A DNA stretch of 7,677 nucleotides from the NCBI GenBank assembly GCA_964587525.1, contig CAZPLZ010000159.1, positions 1 through 7,677 on the forward strand, read 5' to 3'. Position numbers and translations under genes: made by a program. The stretch is from CAZPLZ01 sp964587525. GTDB taxonomy: Bacteria; Oederibacteriota; CAKKQC01. Each line of letters opens with the position of its first letter. The first letter of the stretch is position 1. The notes below the pieces were generated by a model. The model saw only the letters and a list, made by a program, of their open reading frames with translations. It did not search any database and was not told where the DNA came from. Positions 1 to 7,441 of this stretch are shown here, piece by piece.

Positions 1-130
1 AAGCGGTCAATAAGTCACCACCGAGGTATCCTTACGACTGCCAGAGTGTCGGGAGCCACCCTGCTAATTTCTGATCGACGCATTGGCGAAGCCGGGCTTG
101 TGCCAACCTTGAATTGAAGGCTGTGCGCGG

Positions 131-835
131 GTGAAAACGGTCGTGCAGATTTCCCTCGATGTCCTTGAGATCAGCGAAGCGCTGCAGACAGCCGGGATGG
201 CGCTGCGGGCAGGGGCGGACTGGCTCGAGGCCGGGACGCCGCTGATTCTGGCCCAGGGCGTGGGCGGGATCAAAGCTCTCCGTAAAGCCTTCCCGCAGGT
301 TCCGATTGTCGCGGACCTCAAGACCATGGATGGAGGGTATCTGGAGGCTGAGGTCATGGCCAAAGCCGGCGCCACCCATGTTGTGGTCATGGGACGCGCG
401 CATGTGGAAACTGTCCGTTGCGTGGTGAAGGCGGGGAAGGATTTTGGCGTGAAGGTCATGGGGGACAATCTGGCCTGCCCGGACAAACCGGCTGCCGCCA
501 AGCGATTGGAGGAGCTGGGTTGCGATTACATCGTCCACCACGTCGGCTATGATGAGCGCCGTGGCATGGCGGCGCGGGGTGAACAGCAGCCCAGCCCGCT
601 GGACGAATTGCGCGACGTGGTCAGGGCGGTCCGCATCCCGGTTCAGGCGGTCGGAGGGCTTTCGATCGAGCAGGCGGTTAAGACGCCCGCCAGCGGAGCG
701 CCTCTGGTCGTCCTGGGCGCTCCACTGGTGATCAATCCCGATGCCTTCAAAACGGCCGGAGGTGACGTGGAGACATACCTGCGCGGAATCTGCGAGAAAG
801 TTCACGCCTACGGGGACGTGGGCCCGCCCACCTGA
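131..835 (+). CDS. 3-hexulose-6-phosphate synthase-like protein (OMP decarboxylase superfamily)
   Basis: A 234-aa single-domain (beta/alpha)8 protein of the HPS / 3-keto-L-gulonate-6-phosphate decarboxylase (KGPDC) group. These cytosolic Mg-dependent enzymes act on ketose phosphates through an enediolate. Visible landmarks are Asp10 at the end of strand 1 (VQISLDV), Glu33 with GTP at 35-37, and the catalytic cluster Asp62-x-Lys64-x-x-Asp67 (DLKTMD). Asp112 (GDN) and an HHVGYDE stretch at 136-142 resemble HPS (VHxGxDE) more than KGPDC, which has a Glu and an H-x-x-R at these places. A phosphate-binding AVGGLS loop and a VVLGAPLV strand close the barrel. GTG131 is the first possible start after an in-frame stop at 110-112; AAGG lies 10 nt upstream. 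No 6-phospho-3-hexuloisomerase follows, so formaldehyde fixation is doubtful. A related aldolase or decarboxylase step on another sugar phosphate is equally possible. The stop is 1 nt before the next ATG. Confidence 0.82.
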   Translation: MKTVVQISLDVLEISEALQTAGMALRAGADWLEAGTPLILAQGVGGIKALRKAFPQVPIVADLKTMDGGYLEAEVMAKAGATHVVVMGRAHVETVRCVVKAGKDFGVKVMGDNLACPDKPAAAKRLEELGCDYIVHHVGYDERRGMAARGEQQPSPLDELRDVVRAVRIPVQAVGGLSIEQAVKTPASGAPLVVLGAPLVINPDAFKTAGGDVETYLRGICEKVHAYGDVGPPT

Positions 836-836
836 C

Positions 837-1643
837 ATGCGCCAGGAACGGCATCGCCGGCGACGCCCGGCTGAGCGACTGAACAACAAGGTGATCATCG
901 TGACCGGGAGCTCCACCGGGATCGGCGAGGCGATCGCCCGCCGGGTGGTGGCCGAGGGCGGCCGGGTCCTGGTCCATGGCCGCAACGCGCGACTCGGCAA
1001 GGCGGTGGCGGCATCGCTGGGCCGCGCGGCCGCGCTGCATCTGGACGATCTCACCGACCCTGCGGCGCCGGAGCGTATCGTCAAAGCGGCCCTGGTCGCT
1101 TTCGGGCGCATCGATGGCCTGGTCAACAACGCCGGCGCCTCCACGCGCAGCAACATTCACACCTCCGACGCCGGCTTTTTTGACAGCCTGATGGCGCTCA
1201 ATTTGCGCGCCCCCATGCTCATGATCCGCGCGGCCCTTCAAGCTCTCAAGCGTTCTCATGGGGCGGTGCTCAACATCGGCAGCGTCAATGCCTATTGCGG
1301 CGGCACGAACCTGTTGGTGTACAGCATGACCAAAGGCGGGTTGATGACCATGACCCGGAACCTGGGCAACGCGCTGGGACGGGAGGGTGTCCGGGTCAAC
1401 CAGATCAATGTCGGGTGGGTGTTCACGCCCAACGAGGACAGGCTGCAGCGGTCCTTGGGTCGCCAGGCCGGCTGGGACCGTGGTCTTCCCAGACACGTCT
1501 GGCCTTCGGGGAAGATCATGCGCCCGGATGACGTGGCGGCGGCGGTCACCTATTGGATCAGCGACGAGAGCCGGCCGGTCAGCGGATCGGTCACGGAACT
1601 CGAGCAGTTTCCCATCATCGGCCGCGCGATGCCTTACTCCTAA
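837..1643 (+). CDS. short-chain dehydrogenase/reductase (SDR), classical type
   Basis: A 268-aa Rossmann-fold NAD(P)-dependent oxidoreductase. It has the cofactor loop TGSSTGIG (residues 23-30), HGR at 47-49 after strand 2 (the Arg favours NADP(H)), the D70-D71-L adenine-pocket motif, NNAG at 97-100, and the catalytic tetrad Asn122, Ser149, Tyr162 and Lys166 (YSMTK). The C-terminal half has the usual RVNQINVGWV strand and a PDDVAAAVTYWISDES-like helix, ending with SGS before the tail. All catalytic residues are intact, so it should be active, probably on a hydroxyl or keto group of a sugar or polyol derivative. ATG837 begins 1 nt after the preceding stop, implying translational coupling; no clear Shine-Dalgarno is present. 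The first 14 residues are very Arg-rich and precede the usual SDR start (LNNKVIIVTG). A later non-ATG start, such as CTG879, cannot be excluded. An in-frame extension back to ATG741 would overlap the upstream gene by 95 nt and is unlikely. Confidence 0.9.
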   Translation: MRQERHRRRRPAERLNNKVIIVTGSSTGIGEAIARRVVAEGGRVLVHGRNARLGKAVAASLGRAAALHLDDLTDPAAPERIVKAALVAFGRIDGLVNNAGASTRSNIHTSDAGFFDSLMALNLRAPMLMIRAALQALKRSHGAVLNIGSVNAYCGGTNLLVYSMTKGGLMTMTRNLGNALGREGVRVNQINVGWVFTPNEDRLQRSLGRQAGWDRGLPRHVWPSGKIMRPDDVAAAVTYWISDESRPVSGSVTELEQFPIIGRAMPYS

Positions 1644-1652
1644 GTCCCCTCT

Positions 1653-2555
1653 GTGCCGAGACTCGCGGTGTTTCCCAAAGCCTTTGTCCACGACCTGGTC
1701 GTGACGGGGGCGATGTCCTTGCGTCAATGGGTCGGGATGGCGGCCTCCCTGGATGTGGATGGACTGGAGTTCTACGGCAAGTTCCGCGATTTGCAGGACC
1801 CGGCCGGCTGGATCGGAGTGCGACGGATGGTGGAGGACCACGGCCTGTCGGTGCCGATGCTGTGCTGCTCTCCTGATTTCACCTCCCCTGATCCAGTGTT
1901 CCGGCAGGCGCAAGTGGATCAAGAGAAACGGTGGATCGACATGGCCGCGGCGTTGGGAGGACGGTTTTGCCGCGTGCTCTCCGGCCAGCGGCGGCCTGAG
2001 GTATCCCGGGAGGACGGCCTGGCCTATGCGGCCGGGTGCATCGCTGCCTGTGCCGCCCACGCCCACGGGTGCGGGATCACGCTGGTCATCGAGAACCATT
2101 ACAAAGACCAGTACTGGGAGCACCCCGAATTCGCCCAGCGGATGGACGTGTTCTGTGAGCTGCTTGGCCGTCTGCCTGAAGAACGGGTGGGCGTGAACTA
2201 CGATCCCAGCAACACCATGCTGGCCGGGGAGGACCCGCTCGAGCTTCTCGGGCGCGTCAAATCCCGCGTGGCCACCATGCATGCCAGCGACCGGTATCTT
2301 GCCGAAGGGACCGTCGAGGATCTCCGCCGGGAAGAGGATACCCTCGGGTATGCCCGCCGCCTGCGCCACGGCGTCATCGGGCGCGGCATGAACGATTACG
2401 ACGCGATCTTCCGTGAACTGTCCGGCGTGGGGTTCGATGGCTGGATTTCGATCGAGGATGGTGAACATGGGATGGACGAACTCAAAGAAAGCGTGACATT
2501 TCTTCGCGACAAGATGGCCCACCACTGGCCGGCTCCCCGGAAGGCAGGATTGTGA
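1653..2555 (+). CDS. sugar phosphate isomerase/epimerase family protein (xylose isomerase-like TIM barrel)
   Basis: A 300-aa TIM barrel of the AP_endonuc_2 / xylose isomerase-like superfamily, which includes sugar epimerases, hydroxypyruvate isomerase and inosose dehydratase. The four expected divalent-metal ligands are at the right strand ends: Glu147 (VIEN), Asp184 (NYDPSN), His210 (TMHASD) and Glu268 (SIEDGE). Other family signs are DGLEFYG at 36-42 on strand 2 and GVIGRGMNDY at 240-249 with the nearby YDAIFRELSGVGFDGW helix-strand pair. This combination predicts a metal-dependent isomerase or epimerase acting on a ketose or related substrate; the exact substrate cannot be assigned. GTG1653 starts 9 nt after the SDR stop. 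There is no obvious Shine-Dalgarno, so coupling to upstream translation is likely. The gene belongs to the same transcript as the HPS-like and SDR genes and ends 4 nt before the next start. Confidence 0.89.
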   Translation: MPRLAVFPKAFVHDLVVTGAMSLRQWVGMAASLDVDGLEFYGKFRDLQDPAGWIGVRRMVEDHGLSVPMLCCSPDFTSPDPVFRQAQVDQEKRWIDMAAALGGRFCRVLSGQRRPEVSREDGLAYAAGCIAACAAHAHGCGITLVIENHYKDQYWEHPEFAQRMDVFCELLGRLPEERVGVNYDPSNTMLAGEDPLELLGRVKSRVATMHASDRYLAEGTVEDLRREEDTLGYARRLRHGVIGRGMNDYDAIFRELSGVGFDGWISIEDGEHGMDELKESVTFLRDKMAHHWPAPRKAGL

Positions 2556-2559
2556 TACG

Positions 2560-2889
2560 ATGACACTTGTCGTGGCTAAGATCCTTGCCGGTGTAATAGT
2601 GGCAGTGGTAATGGCTTGCCAGATCGGAGGCGGGGTCGATCACTGCGGAGTTCCCATGAATACTGCAGATGTGGATGACTGTTGTCCGCTCTCGGATCAC
2701 CAGGGCGAAGATTCATCGCCCCCCTGTGCGACAACCCATTCTGCTGCGTGTTGCCATCCGCAATCTGCCACGGTCGTTTCATCCGAGTGGCAAGTTTTGT
2801 CTATGCCATCTGGCGGCTCATCGTTTGTGGAAGAGCCCATTCCTCCGGCTGAGCTAGGATGCCGGCTGTTTAGACCTCCCATCGCTTAA
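2560..2889 (+). CDS. small Cys/His-rich exported protein, putative metal-binding
   Basis: A 109-aa protein I cannot assign to a named family. An N-terminal hydrophobic segment (about residues 3-19) suggests export. VMAC at 17-20 resembles a weak lipobox, so a lipoprotein anchored at Cys20 is possible. The mature part has eight Cys in total (20, 29, 41, 42, 56, 64, 65, 101), including two CC pairs, plus His28, 47, 60 and 66. The densest part is DDCCP and then AACCHP. Thiol/imidazole clustering next to a heavy-metal efflux pump suggests periplasmic metal binding or sensing, analogous in role to CusF but not in sequence. ATG2560 lies 4 nt after the TIM-barrel stop; only a weak CAGGA precedes it by 10 nt. 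The codons look less GC-rich than in the sugar genes, in keeping with membership of the efflux module. Because it is short and lacks recognised homology, its existence as a gene is likely but not certain. Confidence 0.62.
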   Translation: MTLVVAKILAGVIVAVVMACQIGGGVDHCGVPMNTADVDDCCPLSDHQGEDSSPPCATTHSAACCHPQSATVVSSEWQVLSMPSGGSSFVEEPIPPAELGCRLFRPPIA

Positions 2890-2925
2890 ACCTCTTCTCC
2901 TTACAGGCGACCTAAAGCACGCTGC

Positions 2926-2950
2926 TGGCTGACCAATAGCCCGTCAGCCA
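2926..2950. repeat. 8-bp perfect inverted repeat upstream of the efflux genes
   Basis: TGGCTGAC (2926-2933) and its exact reverse complement GTCAGCCA (2943-2950) are separated by 9 nt, within the 112-nt gap before the outer-membrane factor gene. It could be an operator dyad for a metal-responsive regulator or an RNA stem-loop affecting the downstream message. No U-tract follows, so an intrinsic terminator is unlikely. The repeat is seen directly; its function is inference. Confidence 0.45.
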
Positions 2951-2990
2951 CCAATTTCGATGTGTGCGAACACCAGGGCGAAATGTGCCG

Positions 2991-2996
2991 AAGGAG
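2991..2996 (+). promoter_or_regulatory. Shine-Dalgarno deciding the start of the outer-membrane factor gene
   Basis: AAGGAG sits 5 nt before ATG3002 and is the clearest ribosome-binding site in the window. It selects ATG3002 over the in-frame ATG2960, which has no such site and would put 14 polar residues in front of a good signal peptide. Confidence 0.8.
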
Positions 2997-3001
2997 CATC
3001 C

Positions 3002-4255
3002 ATGCCGTCTTCTTTTTTCTGTTGTTGCCGTCTGTCCGCGGCCCTCCTCATCGTGGCGGGCACGGCAGAGGCAGAGAATGTCTTAACCGTATCCGATCTG
3101 GTGGGACAAGCCCTTAAGCAGCATGCGCTGTTGGCTGTCCTGCAAGCCCGAATTGATGAGGGCGTGGGGGCTGCCCAGCAGGCAAGGGCGTGGGCGAATC
3201 CAGAGCTTGAACTCGGCCTGGGACGAAAATCGGTCAACACCTTCACCGGACCGGCCTATGAAATTTCTGCAATCCAGATGTTCGCATTCCCTGGGAAGCG
3301 GGGTTTGCGGCGGCGGCTGGCAAACTTCACAACTGACCAGGCGCGGGCGGGCCTCACCCGGGCCGAGGTCACCGTCCATTACGATGTGTTGCGGCTTGCC
3401 TACGCTTATGAGACTGCGAGGCGGAAGGTTGAGTACTCCGCACAGCGACTGAACCGGTTTGAACTTATTGAGACCTTCCTTAAGAGCCGCCCATTTGCAT
3501 CCCCACAGCAGAGAGCCGAGCGGGAAATAGTGCGACATCGCCTTTACAACCTGACCACTGACCTCCTGGAGTTGGAGGGTGTGTTGAGCGGGCACCGGGA
3601 AGAGCTCGCCTTCTACGTGGGGTCCAGCGTGTCGGAGAACTCACGAATCGAGGTGCACTGGTTTGATGGAACTGAAAACCTGGAGGGGGTCACGCGAGGG
3701 TTAGACTCCGTGCGCCAGAGCCCCGCGGTTGAGTGGCAGAAGCTAGCGTGGGACCGGGCCGCAGTGGAGGCGACGCTGGCCCGGCGTGAAGCATGGCCGG
3801 ATGTGGGCCTCTTTGCCCGATACAGCCAGGAGAGGGCTGGGGAGATGGAGGTGGTGGGGACCGGAGGACTCAGCTTTGCGTTGCCCGTCCTTAACGTCAA
3901 CCGGGGGGATATCCAGCGTGCCCGAAGCAAGCTGCTCGCTGAAGAGCAGCTGTATCGATTACGGCTGCGGGAGGTGGAGACAGGGTGGAAACGCCACCGC
4001 GTGGAATACGAGACCTCCAAGGCGGTGGTGGCCAAATATCCCGAGGAGGCATTCGCCGATTGGGAACGGCAGCTTGGATCAGCCGAGGGCGAGTTCCGCA
4101 AAGGGAGGGTGGACCTGCTGACTTTTCTGGAGCTGGATGAGCAAATTACCGAATCAGTATTCCGGGCTCTTGAGGGGCAGGTGCGAGCAGCCCAGGCGTA
4201 CGGGGCCCTGTACTCGCTCACCGGGGAGCGCAGGCTGCCAGGGGGGGCCCGTTGA
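3002..4255 (+). CDS. TolC-family outer membrane factor of a heavy-metal RND efflux system (CzcC-like)
   Basis: A 417-aa outer-membrane channel subunit of a tripartite metal efflux pump. Residues 1-24 form a Sec signal peptide (polar start with a CCC run, hydrophobic SAALLIVAG core, cleavage after AEA). Two OEP repeats follow. The first includes ANPELELGLG near residues 65-74, and the family-typical FPGKRGLRR at 96-104 where the beta-barrel strand enters the periplasmic helix. The second includes EAWPDVGLFARYS, the strand LSFALPVLNVNRGDIQRA, and RVDLLTFLELDEQ near 369-381, typical of the last periplasmic helical region of CzcC/CusC proteins. The length is at the short end for the family but all parts are present. 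There is no Cys at the cleavage site, so it is probably not acylated as CusC is. The start is fixed by the AAGGAG Shine-Dalgarno. The stop overlaps the RND start by one base (TGATG), so the two are co-translated. Confidence 0.93.
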   Translation: MPSSFFCCCRLSAALLIVAGTAEAENVLTVSDLVGQALKQHALLAVLQARIDEGVGAAQQARAWANPELELGLGRKSVNTFTGPAYEISAIQMFAFPGKRGLRRRLANFTTDQARAGLTRAEVTVHYDVLRLAYAYETARRKVEYSAQRLNRFELIETFLKSRPFASPQQRAEREIVRHRLYNLTTDLLELEGVLSGHREELAFYVGSSVSENSRIEVHWFDGTENLEGVTRGLDSVRQSPAVEWQKLAWDRAAVEATLARREAWPDVGLFARYSQERAGEMEVVGTGGLSFALPVLNVNRGDIQRARSKLLAEEQLYRLRLREVETGWKRHRVEYETSKAVVAKYPEEAFADWERQLGSAEGEFRKGRVDLLTFLELDEQITESVFRALEGQVRAAQAYGALYSLTGERRLPGGAR

Positions 4256-7200
4256 TGCGGCGTGTAGTCGAAATAGCACTCCATAACCGCCTGGCGGTCC
4301 TGGTACTTTTTGCGGCAGCCGCGATCGGCGGAATCTTGTCATTGGCCCAAGTACCCATTGATGCGACCCCGGACATCACGAACGTTCAGGTGATGGTCAA
4401 TACGAAGACCGGAGCTCTGGACCCCGGGCAGATCGAACGGACGGTTTCCTTTCCCATTGAGATTGAGATGAGCGGGATCGCTCGGGTGCAGGAGGTCCGG
4501 TCATTGTCGAAATACGGCCTGTCTCAGGTCGTGGTGGTCTTCGAGGATGGCACTGACATCTACTGGGCCCGTCAGCAGGTGGCGGAAAAACTTCAGGCTG
4601 CCCGCGGCGACCTTCCTGCCGGATTGTCGCCGGAGCTGGCGCCGATCACAACTGGATTGGGTGAGGTGGTGATGTACGCAGTGTTGGCCAAGCCAGGCTC
4701 CGCCCTTGCCCAGAAGTCCGAACGCGAGCGGCTCCTGTACTTGCGTACCATTCAGGATTTCATCATCGCCCCGTATCTCAAACGGGTGGTGCGCAACGTC
4801 GCCGAGGTGGATTCCACCGGGGGGTACAAGAAAGAAATTCATGTGGACCTTCATCCCAAAGCGCTTGAACATTACGGGCTCAGCGTTGAGGAAGTTTGGA
4901 GAAAGCTGGACACGCTTGGAGAAAATTTCGGAGGTGGCTACATCCAGCCAGGGGGCCAACAGGTCATCGTGCGTACCGCAGGGCGTCTGGACAACCTGGA
5001 CCAGATCAGGGCCTTGCCGATCAAGTTAGATGTTGCTGGCCGCCCAGTCCTCTTGGACCGTGTTGCAGATGTCCGTGAAGACTATGTCCAGCGGATGGGG
5101 GGCGCCACCCTGAACGGTGAGGAAACCGTCCTGGGGACCGTGCTCATGTTGAGCGGGGCGAACTCCCGCCAAGTAGCCCTGGATTCTGAACAGGCGCTTG
5201 CCCGCGCCACCCTGCCGCCGGATGTTGAGGTCCAGTTGCTCTACAGCAGAAGCTTCCTCGTCAATGCCACCCTTAGGACAGTCTTTACGAACCTCGCCGA
5301 AGGAGCAGCGCTGGTAGTGGTGGTGCTCCTCCTGGTCCTGGGGAATGTCCGGGCGGCCCTGTTCGTCTCCCTGGCGATTCCTCTCTCCATCCTGGTTGGG
5401 GGGATGGGGATGAAGGTGCTGGGGGTATCGGCCAACCTCATGAGTCTTGGGGCGGTTGACTTCGGTCTTCTTGTGGATGGCGCGGTCGTCATGATTGAGA
5501 ACACCTTGCGGCGGCTCAGACAGGAACCTGAGCGGCGCGACGCCCGCAGCCGGATGGCCCTCGTCCTGGAGGCGTCGGTTGAGGTCATCAAACCAGTCAC
5601 CTTGGGTCTGCTCATCATCATGCTCGTGTACGTTCCCATCCTGGCCCTTGAAGGTGTCGAGGGAAAACTTTACCATCCGATGGCGACCGTGGTGCTGATG
5701 GCACTCGGCGCCTCGCTCCTCGTGGCGGTCTTGCTCATGCCTGTCCTGGCCTACTTGTTCTTGAAAACTCCCAACAGCCACCAGCAGGACGGGGAAACCG
5801 TGGTCTTTCGGATCTTGCGTCGGGCCTATGAGCCGATCCTCGCTCTGACCCTTCGACACCGGGGTATGGCCCTCGCCCCAGCGCTGGTGCTGATGGTGGT
5901 CGCCTTCTTCATGTACAGGAACCTCGGGGCTGATTTCATGCCGCCCTTGGACGAGGGGGACCTGGTGGTCAACCTTACCCGCTCCTCGGATATCGGGATC
6001 GATGCCTCGCTGGCCGTGCAGAAGGACAGCGACCGGGTGATCGGGGAATTTGGGGAAGTGGAATGCGTCTTCTCCCGCATCGGGATGCCTGAAGCTGCCA
6101 CCGACCCCATGGGGGTTCATCTTTCGGACACCTTTGTGATCCTGAGGAAGGATCATTCGCAATGGCCGGTGCTTGCTAAGGGGCGCCGGACAAAGCGGGG
6201 GGTATATCTTGCCATCAAGAAAGCCCTGGAGACGCATGTCCCTGGTCAGGAGATCAGCGAGAACCAACCCATCGAGATGCGCTTTGCGGAAATCCTTGAG
6301 GGGAGCCGCGCCGACGTGACCCTGCGAATCTACGGCAAGGAACTTGATGTGCTGATGACCTTGCTCAATCAGGCTGTGGAGTTACTAGAGCCGCTTCCCG
6401 GCGTGGATGAAGCGGTGCTGGACGCGTTGACCGCGTTGCGGAAGAGTCCAGTTCTGAATATCGTTCCTGATTACTCCGCCATGGCTCGCTACGGGGTCAC
6501 GATCAGCGGCCTGAACCGGTTGCTGGAAACTGCTATGGGTGGCCAGGAGATCGGGAGCTTCTACGAGCAGCAATGGAGGTTTCCCATCGTGCTGCGGATC
6601 GCGGAGGAGCATCGCGAGCAATTGGAAGCCATTAAAGCCCTCGCCGTTAGGTTGCCTGGTGGTGGGACGGTTCCACTTTCCCGGCTGGCAAAGTTCCGGC
6701 AAAAAGAGGAGGTGACGACCATCGCTCACCACTACACGAAGCGTTATGCGGCCGTGGCGATCTACTTAAGCGGTCGGGACCTCGCAAGCTTCATGAAGGA
6801 GGCCAGAAGTGTGATTGCTGAGCGTTTGGAATTACCGGAAGGCTACACGCTGAGCTGGGGAGGACAGTTTAAGAATCTGGAGCGTGCCCAGAGAAGGCTG
6901 GCTCTCATCGTGCCAGCCATATTGGTGGCGATCTTGCTTATCCTGTGGCAGGCCTTCAGAAGCTTTCGCCAAGCCCTCTTGGTTTACTGCAGTATCCCGC
7001 TCGCTCTCACGGGAGGAATCATTGCGCTAACGCTACGAGGTATCCCGCTCAGCGTATCAGCCTCTGTGGGGTTCATCGCGTTGATGGGAATTGCTATCCT
7101 CAACAGCATGGTGCTGGTCACCTTCTTCAACCAGCTTCGCGCCAGAGGGGAGCCCCCCGAACGCGCTGCCCAAAATGGAGCTCTGATCCGTCTCCGCCCA

Positions 7201-7392
7201 GTGATCATGACCGCGCTGGTCGCCAGCCTCGGCTTTCTCCCGATGGCACTGAACACCGGGATCGGTGCAGAAGTGCAGAGGCCGCTGGCAACGGTTGTCA
7301 TTGGTGGACTGATATCAGCGACGTTCTTGACCCTGCTGGTTCTTCCCACTCTGTATGCATGGACTGAAAGGAATTCCCCAACCCACGAGTGA
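4255..7392 (+). CDS. czcA: CzcA-like heavy-metal RND (HME) efflux pump, inner-membrane subunit
   Basis: A 1045-aa proton-driven metal exporter, full length for the HME-RND family (about 1,030-1,080 aa). TM1 lies at about residues 11-31, followed by the porter-domain start PIDATPDITNVQV. TM2-TM6 lie at about 340-510 and contain DFGLLVDGAVVMIEN at 402-416; its Asp402, Asp408 and Glu415 match the proton-relay and divalent-metal residues of CzcA in number and position. The second half has TM7 at about 536-556, FMPPLDEGD at 561-569, TDPMG around 619, the PIEMRF strand near 675, WGGQFKNLERA before TM8, and TM8-TM12 with GIAILNSMV at 945-953. The Asp-rich TM4 motif points to Zn/Co/Cd/Ni rather than Cu/Ag, where Ala replaces the first Asp. 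ATG4255 overlaps the preceding stop; TTG4252, one codon earlier, is an alternative. No adaptor gene is adjacent. The symbol reflects family resemblance, not a proven substrate. Confidence 0.96.
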   Translation: MRRVVEIALHNRLAVLVLFAAAAIGGILSLAQVPIDATPDITNVQVMVNTKTGALDPGQIERTVSFPIEIEMSGIARVQEVRSLSKYGLSQVVVVFEDGTDIYWARQQVAEKLQAARGDLPAGLSPELAPITTGLGEVVMYAVLAKPGSALAQKSERERLLYLRTIQDFIIAPYLKRVVRNVAEVDSTGGYKKEIHVDLHPKALEHYGLSVEEVWRKLDTLGENFGGGYIQPGGQQVIVRTAGRLDNLDQIRALPIKLDVAGRPVLLDRVADVREDYVQRMGGATLNGEETVLGTVLMLSGANSRQVALDSEQALARATLPPDVEVQLLYSRSFLVNATLRTVFTNLAEGAALVVVVLLLVLGNVRAALFVSLAIPLSILVGGMGMKVLGVSANLMSLGAVDFGLLVDGAVVMIENTLRRLRQEPERRDARSRMALVLEASVEVIKPVTLGLLIIMLVYVPILALEGVEGKLYHPMATVVLMALGASLLVAVLLMPVLAYLFLKTPNSHQQDGETVVFRILRRAYEPILALTLRHRGMALAPALVLMVVAFFMYRNLGADFMPPLDEGDLVVNLTRSSDIGIDASLAVQKDSDRVIGEFGEVECVFSRIGMPEAATDPMGVHLSDTFVILRKDHSQWPVLAKGRRTKRGVYLAIKKALETHVPGQEISENQPIEMRFAEILEGSRADVTLRIYGKELDVLMTLLNQAVELLEPLPGVDEAVLDALTALRKSPVLNIVPDYSAMARYGVTISGLNRLLETAMGGQEIGSFYEQQWRFPIVLRIAEEHREQLEAIKALAVRLPGGGTVPLSRLAKFRQKEEVTTIAHHYTKRYAAVAIYLSGRDLASFMKEARSVIAERLELPEGYTLSWGGQFKNLERAQRRLALIVPAILVAILLILWQAFRSFRQALLVYCSIPLALTGGIIALTLRGIPLSVSASVGFIALMGIAILNSMVLVTFFNQLRARGEPPERAAQNGALIRLRPVIMTALVASLGFLPMALNTGIGAEVQRPLATVVIGGLISATFLTLLVLPTLYAWTERNSPTHE

Positions 7393-7441
7393 TGTTCGAC
7401 GGCCGGAAATGTGAACGCGGGCCGGATTATATCATCTAGAC

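Noticed and set aside
1..117. Open + strand frame entering from the window edge and ending at TGA 115-117, possibly the tail of an upstream gene (a second frame ends at 72-74).
   Set aside because: It is only 38 codons, with no third-position GC bias like that of the neighbouring genes and no recognisable motif. Two competing frames are open, so neither can be supported.
32..1156. Open - strand frame (374 codons) across the HPS-like gene and the SDR start.
   Set aside because: It spans two + strand genes with catalytic motifs and has no recognisable domain of its own.
747..2525. Long open frame on the - strand (592 codons) opposite the SDR and TIM-barrel genes.
   Set aside because: The + strand frames carry complete catalytic motifs. 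The - strand product is a low-complexity His/Arg/Pro/Gly-rich shadow, as often arises in GC-rich coding DNA.
2960..3001. Upstream ATG2960 as the start of the outer-membrane factor.
   Set aside because: It would add 14 polar residues before a well-formed signal peptide and would place the AAGGAG site inside the gene. ATG3002 has that site at ideal spacing.
5026..6267. Long open frame on the - strand (413 codons) inside the RND pump gene.
   Set aside because: It is antisense to a clearly coding pump with conserved motifs. Its composition (His, Gln, Asp and Arg runs) is that of a shadow frame.
7400..7424. CGGCC...GGCCG pairing and a GGCCGGA direct repeat just after the RND stop, considered as a terminator.
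   Set aside because: The stem is only 5 bp with a 15-nt loop and has no U-tract. The match is easily expected by chance in GC-rich DNA.
7427..7432. TTATAT as a possible -10 element before the last gene.
   Set aside because: No matching -35 element lies at a suitable distance; the AT-rich patch alone is not enough.
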